In this document: in pieces, positions 41,734 through 49,420 of the stretch
Position numbering within the stretch: position 1 is the stretch's first letter
How the letters are laid out: each line of letters starts with the position of its first letter
NCBI RefSeq assembly: GCF_010119195.1
Contig: NZ_WRXL01000002.1
Location: 434,001-498,000 of the forward strand
Source of the DNA: Haloarcula salina
GTDB lineage: Archaea; Halobacteriota; Halobacteria; Halobacteriales; Haloarculaceae
DNA length: 64,000 nt
Direction of reading: 5' to 3'
Position numbers and translations under genes: made by a program
The notes under the pieces: model-generated
What the model saw: only the letters and a program-made list of their open reading frames with translations
Databases searched by the model: none
Told to the model about the DNA's origin: nothing

Positions 41734-42222
41734 CTACGCCGAGGCTTCGGCGGCGAACTCGTCGTCGTACTCGCCGGCGTCGATGCGCTCTTTGAACTCG
41801 CGGGGGTTCTCGCCCTCGATGGTGACGCCCAGCGAGGTGCAGGTGCCGACGACTTCCTTCGCGGCGTTTTTCAGGTCGTAGGCGAGCAGGTCGGGGTGCT
41901 TCTGCTCGGCGATCTGCTTGACCTGTTCGACCGTGAGGTCGGCGACGAAGTTCTCCTGGGGTTCGCCGCTTCCGGTCTCGAAGCCGGCCTCGTCCTTGAT
42001 GAGCTCGGCCGTCGGCGGGACACCGACGTCGATGCTGAACGAGCCGTCGTCGTCGTAGTCGACAGTGACCGGGACCTCGGTGCCGTCGAACGCGGCCGTC
42101 TGGTCGTTGATCTCCTGTACGACTGCCTGCACGTCCACGGGTGTCGGGCCGAGTTCCGGACCGAGCGGCGGACCGGGGTTGGCCTGTCCACCGGGAACGA
42201 GGACTTCGATAGTTCCAGCCAT
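41734..42222 (-). CDS. rpl11: 50S ribosomal protein L11
   Basis: 162 residues. The conserved proline-rich N-terminus (VPGGQANPGPPLGPELGPT) and C-terminal rRNA-binding region (LTVEQVKQIAEQKHPDLL, GTCTSLGVTIEG) are clear. It builds the GTPase-associated centre with L10/L12. Separated from L1 by about 250 bp, so it may have its own promoter. Confidence 0.96.
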   Translation of the reverse strand: MAGTIEVLVPGGQANPGPPLGPELGPTPVDVQAVVQEINDQTAAFDGTEVPVTVDYDDDGSFSIDVGVPPTAELIKDEAGFETGSGEPQENFVADLTVEQVKQIAEQKHPDLLAYDLKNAAKEVVGTCTSLGVTIEGENPREFKERIDAGEYDDEFAAEASA

Positions 42223-42335
42223 GTATGGGCAAATCGCCGCGGCGGTTTAAAGGATTGCGTTTCGCAGACGGCTGCGTGAGGGGCACACACGCTCGAACTC
42301 CGAGCAGTGAGGGCTGTGGTAGGGCTCGGGCCGCG

Positions 42336-42545
42336 TCAGGCGACGGTGACGCCGTTCATCGCGAGGAAGTCACTCGCGTCCTTGATTTCGATCGGAGATC
42401 CGATGACGCGGACGCGGTCGCCTTCGCGGTGCACCGTCACGGTGAACTGCCGCTCCAGTTCCTCGCGGACCCCCTCCAGCGCCCCGGCTGGCAGGAGGAT
42501 CTGCGTACTGTCGCGGAACCTGTCGGCGGCACCCATTGTCGACAC
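42336..42545 (-). CDS. Small conserved-type protein beside L11 (KH-like?)
   Basis: 69 residues. One compact domain with alternating helix/strand (GALEGVREELERQFTVTVHR, GDRVRVIGSPIEIKDASDFL) similar in style to a mini KH or ferredoxin-like fold. Read in the same direction as L11, 113 bp upstream of it. Function unknown; RNA binding is a guess from context. Confidence 0.68.
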   Translation of the reverse strand: MSTMGAADRFRDSTQILLPAGALEGVREELERQFTVTVHREGDRVRVIGSPIEIKDASDFLAMNGVTVA

Positions 42546-42685
42546 GTGACGGAGGATACCCTATAGGTGTGTCGAATTATGTGAGTGTCGGCAATCGTTT
42601 CCGGTCGACAGCTCACCGTCCGGACGGACCGCATCCCGTCCGGGGAGGAAAGCCTTATTCGGCACGGGCGGCCGACATACACCTA

Positions 42686-43795
42686 ATGGGGCTCGAAGAG
42701 GAGATACAGGAACTCGAAGAAGAAATCGCCAACACGCCCTACAACAAGTCGACAGAGGCGCATATCGGTCGGCTGAAGTCCAAGCTCGCTGAAAAAAAGG
42801 AGAAGCTCGAACAGCAGGCCTCCTCCGGCGGCGGCGGTGGCTACGGCGTCGAGAAGCACGGCGACGCGACCGTCGCCCTCGTCGGGTTCCCGAGCGTCGG
42901 CAAGTCGACGCTGCTCAACGCGCTGACCAACGCCGAGTCCGAAACGGGGGCCTACGAGTTCACCACGCTCGACGTGTATCCCGGGATGCTCAAGCACAAA
43001 GGGGCGAACATCCAGATCCTCGACGTGCCCGGGCTCATCGAGGGCGCGGCCGGCGGCCGCGGCGGCGGCAAAGAAGTCCTCTCGGTCGTCCGGACTGCAG
43101 ACCTCATCGTCTTCCTCGTCTCCGTCTTCGAAATCGACCAGTACGACCGGCTCCGGAAGGAACTGTACGAGAACAAGATCCGACTCGACCAGGAACCGCC
43201 GTGGGTGAACATCCGCAAGAAAGGAAAAGACGGGATTTCCGTCAACACGGCCTCCGACGTGTCGCTCGACGAGGAGACGATCAAGGCGGTCCTGCGCGAA
43301 CACGGTTACGTCAACGCCGACGTGACCGTCGGTGCGGACGTCGACATCGACCAACTGGTCGACGGCGTGATGGACAACCGCGTGTACCTCCCTTCGCTCG
43401 TCGCCGTCAACAAAGCCGACCTCATCGAACCGGACTACCTCCCGACGGTCGAGAGCGAACTGGAAGAGCGCGATATCGACCCCGACGAGGCCATCTTCAT
43501 CAGCGCCGAGGAGGAGAAGGGGCTGGACAGCCTCACCGAGCGGATCTGGGATGAACTCGGCCTCATCCGCATCTACATGGACAAGCCGGGCCGGGGCGTC
43601 GACTACGAGGAACCGCTGATCCTCCGCGAGGGCGACACCGTCGACGACGCCTGCGAGAAGCTCGGCGGAAGCTTCGACGAGCGGTTTCGCTTCGCACGCG
43701 TCACCGGCCCGAGCGCCAAGCACGACGAACAGCAGGTGGGACGGGACCACGAACTCGCCGACGAGGACGTGCTCCGGATCGTCGCGAACCGCTGA
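42686..43795 (+). CDS. DRG-family GTPase (Obg-like)
   Basis: 369 residues from the ATG at 42686; the frame upstream from 42536 is not needed. An N-terminal coiled coil (GLEEEIQELEEEIANTPYNK) precedes the G domain: G1 GFPSVGKST, G3 DVPGLIEGAAGG with the DRG-typical GGRGGGKE following, G4 NKAD. A C-terminal TGS domain ends at LRIVANR. DRG proteins bind ribosomes or polysomes. Divergent from the L11 cluster, as often in archaea. Start supported by TAATG just after an A/T-rich promoter. Confidence 0.95.
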   Translation: MGLEEEIQELEEEIANTPYNKSTEAHIGRLKSKLAEKKEKLEQQASSGGGGGYGVEKHGDATVALVGFPSVGKSTLLNALTNAESETGAYEFTTLDVYPGMLKHKGANIQILDVPGLIEGAAGGRGGGKEVLSVVRTADLIVFLVSVFEIDQYDRLRKELYENKIRLDQEPPWVNIRKKGKDGISVNTASDVSLDEETIKAVLREHGYVNADVTVGADVDIDQLVDGVMDNRVYLPSLVAVNKADLIEPDYLPTVESELEERDIDPDEAIFISAEEEKGLDSLTERIWDELGLIRIYMDKPGRGVDYEEPLILREGDTVDDACEKLGGSFDERFRFARVTGPSAKHDEQQVGRDHELADEDVLRIVANR

Positions 43796-43873
43796 GCGCA
43801 TGTCGACGGATTTCCCGTCGCACGCACGTGCGGAAAGAACAGCTACTATCTCCGGCCGTCTCCGACTCCGCGT

Positions 43874-44314
43874 ATGAACCACGCGCCACGCCGCCGTCTC
43901 GGTGCCGTCGTCGTCGCGGGCCTCGTCCCGTGGACGGTACTGCTGGTCGGACGCGACCTGACGCTGGTGTTCTCGTTCGGGCTCGTCAACACGGACCCGC
44001 TCGCGCTCGTCACCGTTTACGACTACTTCGTCCGGTTCACCGAGGGCCTGCCACGCTTCCTCGAAGCCTGGGGGACCGGCGTCCTGCTGTATCTGCTCGG
44101 TCTGACGAGCGCCGTCGCCGGAGTCGTCTGGCGCGAGGACCGCCGCCTCACCGCCTTCGCGCTCACGGCCGCCGGGCTCTCGCAGGTCACCGTCGCGCTG
44201 GGTTTCAACAGACGGCTCGGTTCCGTGGCAGTCCCAGTGGGGACGGTCGTCCTGTTGGCGGTGGTGTGGTGGTACTACTGGCCCGCACTCCGCGACGGCG
44301 GGACGGCCGACTGA
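43874..44314 (+). CDS. Four-TM membrane protein (TIGR04206-like)
   Basis: 146 residues: basic start, then helices at AVVVAGLVPWTVLLVG, a loop with FSFGLVNTDPLALVTVYDYF, and helices at GTGVLLYLLGLTSAVAGVVW, AFALTAAGLSQVTVALGF, VPVGTVVLLAVVWWYYW. The YDYFVRFTEGLPRFLEAW segment is the recognisable haloarchaeal signature, from memory. No known function. Confidence 0.75.
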   Translation: MNHAPRRRLGAVVVAGLVPWTVLLVGRDLTLVFSFGLVNTDPLALVTVYDYFVRFTEGLPRFLEAWGTGVLLYLLGLTSAVAGVVWREDRRLTAFALTAAGLSQVTVALGFNRRLGSVAVPVGTVVLLAVVWWYYWPALRDGGTAD

Positions 44315-44386
44315 TACGCACGCCGAAGCCGGTCGCTTCCGCCTGTGGCGGTACCCTTTTCGCTCGCTCGCCCGATAGTGCGTCGT

Positions 44387-45139
44387 ATGTTGTCGCTCGA
44401 TCATACAATGATGCGCGTCGAGGATCTCGACGCCTCGCTCGACTGGTACCAGACACACTTCGACTACGAGGAGAAGGGACGCTGGGAGGCTGATACGTTC
44501 ACGAACGTCTTCCTCGGTCCGGCGGACGCCCACGACGAGGGCGCGCTCCTCGAACTCACGTACAACCACGACGGCCGGTCCTACACGATGGGTGATGCTT
44601 GGGGGCACATCGCCGTCCGGACCGACGACGTGTACGACGCCTACGATGAGCTGATGGAGGCGGGCGTCGAGGACTACCGTGACCCCGACTCCTGTGGCGG
44701 CTCCTACGCCTTCGTCACTGACCCCGACGGCCACGAGATCGAGATCGTCGAGCGAGACCACGGCGCGAAGTGGTCGCTCGACCACACGATGATCCGCGTC
44801 GAAGACGCCGAACGAGCCATCGGCTGGTACGCTCGCAAACTCGACTACGAGCTGTTCCGCCGCTCGGAACACGACGACTTCGCGCTGTACTTCCTCAAGC
44901 CGGCGGACGCGCCCGACGAGGCGATGTCCGTCGAGCTCACGTACAACTACGACGGCCGATCGTACGAACTCGGCGACGCGTGGGGGCACCTCGCCGTCCG
45001 GACCGACGATCTCCACGACACTTGGGAGACACTGATGGACCGCCACGCGGAGGACTACCGCGATCCCGAGAGCTGCGACGACCGCTACGCGTTCACCAAG
45101 GACCCCGACGGGCGCGAGATCGAGATCGTCACCAACTAG
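44387..45139 (+). CDS. Two-domain VOC-family protein (glyoxalase I-like)
   Basis: 250 residues from the ATG at 44387. Two tandem VOC domains of about 120 residues, clearly related to each other: LDHTMMRVEDLDASLDWYQT vs LDHTMIRVEDAERAIGWYAR, LELTYNHDGRSYTMGDAWGH vs VELTYNYDGRSYELGDAWGH, and VTDPDGHEIEIV vs TKDPDGREIEIV. Metal ligands of glyoxalase I (His in LDHT, Glu in LELTYN, His in WGH, Glu in GxEIEI) are retained in both halves. It probably handles methylglyoxal thiol adducts; haloarchaea lack glutathione, so the thiol is likely gamma-glutamylcysteine. Confidence 0.88.
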   Translation: MLSLDHTMMRVEDLDASLDWYQTHFDYEEKGRWEADTFTNVFLGPADAHDEGALLELTYNHDGRSYTMGDAWGHIAVRTDDVYDAYDELMEAGVEDYRDPDSCGGSYAFVTDPDGHEIEIVERDHGAKWSLDHTMIRVEDAERAIGWYARKLDYELFRRSEHDDFALYFLKPADAPDEAMSVELTYNYDGRSYELGDAWGHLAVRTDDLHDTWETLMDRHAEDYRDPESCDDRYAFTKDPDGREIEIVTN

Positions 45140-45378
45140 GGCTGTCACACTCCGTCCCGCGGCGGCCGCCGCACTACCTGTCACTGCGGTTGTAGAATGA
45201 CGTGGGTCCACTTCTGCCGAGAACCAGTCGGTTCCGTACCTAAACCCCCGCTGTCAGACGGGTGAATGACACGCGTCTGAAAAGAGCCACAAAGCCCTTA
45301 TGTGGGAGTTTCACCGGCGCTATTGCCAATTCTTCGGCATGCAATATAGTGTCATACACTCGTCGTGACCACAAAACA

Positions 45379-45527
45379 TTTATAATTGACAGCAGTGGTT
45401 TTGATTGTACCCCTACCCATGGCGCCAGAAGTGAGTACACCGGTCCGGTCTATGCGCGCTCGCGGTGACTGCGTTCCGACCACGTGGAAAACTGCTGGTG
45501 TCGCCCGATAGCAACACAACACAAACT
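45379..45527 (+). promoter_or_regulatory. Promoter and long leader of S-layer gene 1
   Basis: Good TATA box TTTATAA at 45379-45385; a start of transcription near 45408 is predicted, giving a leader of about 120 nt, as known for haloarchaeal S-layer genes. The leader is near-identical to that of the second S-layer gene and holds a 30-codon upstream ORF. The upstream 45140-45378 shows no gene. Confidence 0.7.
45419..45511 (+). CDS. Upstream ORF in S-layer leader 1 (30 codons)
   Basis: ATG just after CCCCTACCC, stop TAG 16 bases before the S-layer ATG. Encodes MAPEVSTPVRSMRARG then a basic end (WKTAGVAR). The second S-layer leader has an ORF of the same length, start and stop. Predicted transcript start is only about ten bases upstream. 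Might be translated or just conserved leader sequence. Confidence 0.4.
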   Translation: MAPEVSTPVRSMRARGDCVPTTWKTAGVAR

Positions 45528-48290
45528 ATGACAGGAACTAACGACAAACTCCGCAGCCTGTTCCTCACGGCGCTGATGGTGTTTTCGGTATTCGCCGGCA
45601 CCGTCGCGTTCTCCGGTGGCGCAGCCGCCGCCGCAAACGTGGGTATCAATCAGGCAACGGAGTATACCGCCAATGGCGGTACCAACACGATCGAAGTGGC
45701 GCTGAACGATAGTACCGACACCGCTGTCACCAGCGGTGACGTCGATATCTTCATCGACGGCAACCAGAACCCGAGCGGCTACTCGACGAACATCGACCCC
45801 GATAGCGACGGATCCGACGCGACGAACGGTCGGATCGCCATCGGCATCGGGGAAGACGTCCAGCCGAACCGGAACCTGACGGTCCGGGTCGACGTGACCA
45901 ACGGTGGTCAGACGTCCACGCTCGTCGCGAAGGACATCGACGTGACCTCGCGAACGTTCACGCCATCTGGCTCCGACCGCTCGTACACGAACGTGTACCG
46001 CGGTGAGGTCATCGCCATCGAGGACCCCGACGCGACGAACAACCCCAGCGTCGAGATCGAAGAGGACGGCGGGTCCATCGTCGCTGACGACAGCTACAGC
46101 GACAACAGCGAGGTCTACGTCTTCAATACGGACGACCTCGACACCGGCCAGAACTACAACATCACGGTCGACGGCTCCGACGAGGCCGGCTTCCGTGTCA
46201 GCGACCTCAACCTGGACGTCGAGATGGACGACAACGACGTCACCGACGAGGACGACATCATCGCTAACGCGACGATCCGCCGCGGTGGCCAGCCGGCCAA
46301 CGCGACGCTGTTCTCCGACGACGGTGAGAAGGTCGATTCCATCGTCAAGAACCTCAAGGGTAACGACGTTACCCAGTTCAACTTCGGTAACATCAGCGAC
46401 GCCGACGGCTTCGACGCCAACGACGGTCCGTACTACGTCAACGTGACGGACAACCAGACCGGCGTCACGGCGACGTCCGAGCAGATCAACGTCTCCGAAG
46501 CCCAGGACGGAGAAGTGAGCTTCGAGGACAGCGTCGTCTCCGACGAACGTGGTGACGTGGTCAACATCACGTACGAACTCTCGAACACCGACGACGGCTT
46601 CATCGTTATCGGTGACGAGGACGACGACAACTACGCAATCTCCGGCCAGATCACTGACGACGACGACGACGGCGAAGTCACCGTCCAGTTCAACAGCTAC
46701 CTGGCTGGCACGTCCGCTAACGTCGGCGGTATCAACGCGAACGACGTCCTCTCCGTCGCCGGCGACGACGACATCGAGAACGTCAACGAGTACGGAGACT
46801 TCGAGCGAGCGACGCTCGACGAGGAGACGCTCGACGCGTCCAGCTACAACATGAACGCGACCGCGGGTACCAGCTCGGACGACAATCCCGACTCCGTCGG
46901 GACGCTCCGACTCGAGGAGCGCTCGACCGAGAGCCTCCGTAGCTGGGTCGCCCCGCAGGACGCCGACCTCGAGGACGAGGACATCGACATCTACGACCGC
47001 GTCGGCGCGAACCTGACGCAGGCCAACGACATCGCCGACGGCGACATCGTCGTCCACCAGATCGTCGCCTCCGGTGTCGAAGGTCCGCTCGCCTACGAGG
47101 AAGACGTCAACGGTTCGTCCGACGTCACGCAGGCGTTCCTCCGCTCGACCGGCGGTGACGCCGGCGAGAACGACGTATTCAACCTCACGGTCAACCGCAC
47201 GAACGTGGGCGCGAACGCTGACGAGGACCCGATCGTCCTCACCTCGAACAACGTGACCGTCGTCGACGACCCCGACAACAACACGTACTTCGTCGCCGTC
47301 GAACTGGACAACGTCAACCAGTACGAGAGCGGCACTGTGGTCCGCGAGGACGACGAAGACGACCAGATCACCGCTAACTTCACGGTGTCCAAGGACACCG
47401 GTCTGAGCGATGACAGCGAAGGCGTCGAAGACGACTACACGATCACGGACCGTGACGCGTCCCTCAACACGGCCAACGGTCTCGTGACCGTCCAGGCCGC
47501 CGCGGATCAGCCCGTCTCGGGCACGACGACGATCGCGCCCGGCTCGGAGATCGAGGTCCGCCTCGACTCCGAGAGCGATGCGAATCCGTTCATCACCCGC
47601 CCCGAGGCGACCGTCTCGCCGAACGGGACGTTCACCGCCATGGCGGACATGAGCGACTACTCCGCCGGAACGAACTTCACGGCGCAGGTGCTCGACGTCG
47701 ACGGTGACGAACTCGGCGACGAGGAGGACGGACGGATCACGTCCGCACCGACCGCGACGGTGAGCATCAGCGACCAGGAATCCGACGGTAGCGAAGTCGT
47801 CGTCGACAGCGCGCAGCTGTCCCAGGGCGGCTTCATCGCGATCCACGCCGGGAACGCCACTGGCGACGTGATCGGGAACTCCGAGTACCTCGAGGCAGGC
47901 AGCCACGAGGACATCACGGTGACCCTCGACACGCCCCAGGACGGCGACTTCACGGCCGTCGCGATGCCGCACCTCGACACCAACGACAACCAGGCCTACG
48001 ACTTCGACGGCGGTTCGACGGACGGTCCGTACACGTCCAACGGCTCCGCCGTAGTCGAGTCCGCGAACGTCACTGTCACTGGTGGCGAGACGCCGACTGA
48101 AGGCCCGACGCCGACCGACGAGCCGACGCCGACCGAAGGCCCGACTGCAGAGCCGACCACGATGGCAGGTACCGACGAGCCGACTGACGAGACCGGTACG
48201 ACGGCCTCCGAAGGTCCCGGCTTCACGGCCGCCATCGCGCTCATCGCGCTCGTCGCCGCGGCGCTCCTGGCTGTCCGACGCGACAACTAA
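45528..48290 (+). CDS. csg1: S-layer glycoprotein (copy 1)
   Basis: 920 residues from the ATG at 45528; the in-frame GTG at 45465 lies in the leader. Sec signal peptide (TGTNDKLRSLFLTALMVFSV, cut near AAAA). A long acidic, strand-rich ectodomain has many N-x-S/T sites and Ig-like units (ERSTESLRSWVAPQDADLED, NNVTVVDDPDNNTYFVAVEL); a DUF7282-like unit follows (VVVDSAQLSQGGFIAIHAGN). A Thr/Pro/Glu spacer fits O-glycosylation. The end is PGF-CTERM type: PGF, hydrophobic helix, then RRDN, the substrate signature of archaeosortase A, whose gene lies 4 kb away. Forms the cell wall lattice. Confidence 0.95.
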   Translation: MTGTNDKLRSLFLTALMVFSVFAGTVAFSGGAAAAANVGINQATEYTANGGTNTIEVALNDSTDTAVTSGDVDIFIDGNQNPSGYSTNIDPDSDGSDATNGRIAIGIGEDVQPNRNLTVRVDVTNGGQTSTLVAKDIDVTSRTFTPSGSDRSYTNVYRGEVIAIEDPDATNNPSVEIEEDGGSIVADDSYSDNSEVYVFNTDDLDTGQNYNITVDGSDEAGFRVSDLNLDVEMDDNDVTDEDDIIANATIRRGGQPANATLFSDDGEKVDSIVKNLKGNDVTQFNFGNISDADGFDANDGPYYVNVTDNQTGVTATSEQINVSEAQDGEVSFEDSVVSDERGDVVNITYELSNTDDGFIVIGDEDDDNYAISGQITDDDDDGEVTVQFNSYLAGTSANVGGINANDVLSVAGDDDIENVNEYGDFERATLDEETLDASSYNMNATAGTSSDDNPDSVGTLRLEERSTESLRSWVAPQDADLEDEDIDIYDRVGANLTQANDIADGDIVVHQIVASGVEGPLAYEEDVNGSSDVTQAFLRSTGGDAGENDVFNLTVNRTNVGANADEDPIVLTSNNVTVVDDPDNNTYFVAVELDNVNQYESGTVVREDDEDDQITANFTVSKDTGLSDDSEGVEDDYTITDRDASLNTANGLVTVQAAADQPVSGTTTIAPGSEIEVRLDSESDANPFITRPEATVSPNGTFTAMADMSDYSAGTNFTAQVLDVDGDELGDEEDGRITSAPTATVSISDQESDGSEVVVDSAQLSQGGFIAIHAGNATGDVIGNSEYLEAGSHEDITVTLDTPQDGDFTAVAMPHLDTNDNQAYDFDGGSTDGPYTSNGSAVVESANVTVTGGETPTEGPTPTDEPTPTEGPTAEPTTMAGTDEPTDETGTTASEGPGFTAAIALIALVAAALLAVRRDN

Positions 48291-48330
48291 CTGGAAGCGC
48301 TCCAGTCCCTGAACATCCGCTTTTTTTCGC
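48291..48330 (+). terminator. Trailer and terminator of S-layer gene 1
   Basis: Shared trailer (CTGGAAGCGCTCCAGTCCC..., containing the small inverted repeat GGAAGCGCTCC) followed by a T7 run at 48321-48327. The same trailer follows copy 2. Confidence 0.65.
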
Positions 48331-48369
48331 GCGCTACACCGGTAGCGACAGCCTCGAAATCCACCCCGG

Positions 48370-49017
48370 TCAGGACTGCGTGGCCTGGGTTCGCTTGCGA
48401 ACGGCCAATTGCTGGTCGTCGGTCGTGACCGGAACGCACTCGAACGTCGACGAGACGCGGTAGTAATCCAGTACCTGCCGAACGTCACCTGCGATCGTCG
48501 TGTTCCGGAGGTTCGCCTCGGTGATCGTGTCGCCGAGTGACTCGTAGATGTCGTGGAGTGACGTTTCCCCGGGGATGCGTGCACTCCCGGTTTCGCTCGT
48601 CGTGTATCGCCGGTCGACCCGCGTCTCGTACCGGTCGCGGTTGATCACCCACTGCGTCCCGTCCTCGTGCGTCTCTACGACGACGGTCGGATACCTCTCG
48701 ATATCGCGGCGACCGGAGGCGTCGAGAATCAGGTCGTACAGCTCGCGTGCGAGGCTCGTCTGCAGCACGTTTCGAGCGGACAGGTCGAGTTGTTCCAGAA
48801 GGGCCGCGTTCTCTGCTGCAAACGTTTCCGCGGCCGCTTTCTCCTCGCCGTCGAGGTAGAACACGTCGGTGAACTTCCCGGGATTGTTCGTCTGCGAGAG
48901 ACCGCTCGTTCCCTTGACCTGAATCGCCCGCACTTCGGATCGCTCCTCGAAATTCAGATCCGAACGAGAGATGCCCGTCTGCGGGCACTGTTGCAGTTGC
49001 TCGTATGTCCCCGTCAT
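48370..49017 (-). CDS. Hypothetical protein between the S-layer genes
   Basis: 215 residues from the ATG at 49015-49017; an ATG at 49032 adds five. A TATA-like CTAAATATTG centred near 49046 would start the transcript at about the 49017 ATG. Soluble, no signal peptide; segments such as FEERSEVRAIQVKGTSGLSQ and ETHEDGTQWVINRDRYETRV suggest alpha/beta structure. No family recognised. It is opposite in direction to both S-layer genes and less GC-rich in its first part. Confidence 0.7.
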   Translation of the reverse strand: MTGTYEQLQQCPQTGISRSDLNFEERSEVRAIQVKGTSGLSQTNNPGKFTDVFYLDGEEKAAAETFAAENAALLEQLDLSARNVLQTSLARELYDLILDASGRRDIERYPTVVVETHEDGTQWVINRDRYETRVDRRYTTSETGSARIPGETSLHDIYESLGDTITEANLRNTTIAGDVRQVLDYYRVSSTFECVPVTTDDQQLAVRKRTQATQS

Positions 49018-49269
49018 TACCTGAATGAACATGCTTTATGCAATATTTAGATATCGTTTACTTATCACTCGGTGATGCTTTGCAGCACGTGTCTCCAGTT
49101 ACCGGCCGCAATTGAATCGTCGGTAGAGCAGCGCCACTCTAACCCCGACAGAAGACAATCCTGAAGTTCGTTTCACCGAAGGCTTGTCAAGACAGGATAC
49201 GAATAACTTCATCCAGACTGAATTTTTGATTGTCATATTTGTGTTTTACTTACCACATTTGTTCCACAA

Positions 49270-49420
49270 AGCATTTACCTCACTTCGGGGAATGTGTGGA
49301 TACCCCTACCCATGACGCCAGAAGTGAGTACGCCGGTTCGGTCTACGCGTGGTCGCGGTGACCGCGTTCCGACCACGCGGAAAACTGCTGGTGTCGCCCG
49401 ATAGCAACACAACACAAACT
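49270..49420 (+). promoter_or_regulatory. Promoter and leader of S-layer gene 2
   Basis: From about 49300 on, near-identical to the leader of copy 1. At the position of copy 1's TATA box it reads TTTACCT, a poor TATA, and the spacing to the leader is two bases shorter. AT-rich sequence upstream (49220-49260) might offer another promoter. The gap 49033-49269 holds no gene. Confidence 0.55.
49312..49404 (+). CDS. Upstream ORF in S-layer leader 2 (30 codons)
   Basis: Same length, start and stop as the ORF at 45419; encodes MTPEVSTPVRSTRGRG then a basic end (RKTAGVAR). Three silent and five amino-acid changes separate the two copies. Stop lies 16 bases before the S-layer ATG. Confidence 0.4.
   Translation: MTPEVSTPVRSTRGRGDRVPTTRKTAGVAR

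Noticed and set aside
42683-45211. Very long minus-strand frame (842 codons) opposite the GTPase and VOC genes
   Set aside because: It is the antisense shadow of GC-rich genes that have clear families on the plus strand; its sequence is Val/Asp/Arg-biased low complexity without domains.
45465-45527. S-layer protein 1 starting at the upstream in-frame GTG
   Set aside because: The 21 extra residues would precede a normal Sec signal peptide that begins at the ATG, and known S-layer precursors begin directly with such a peptide.
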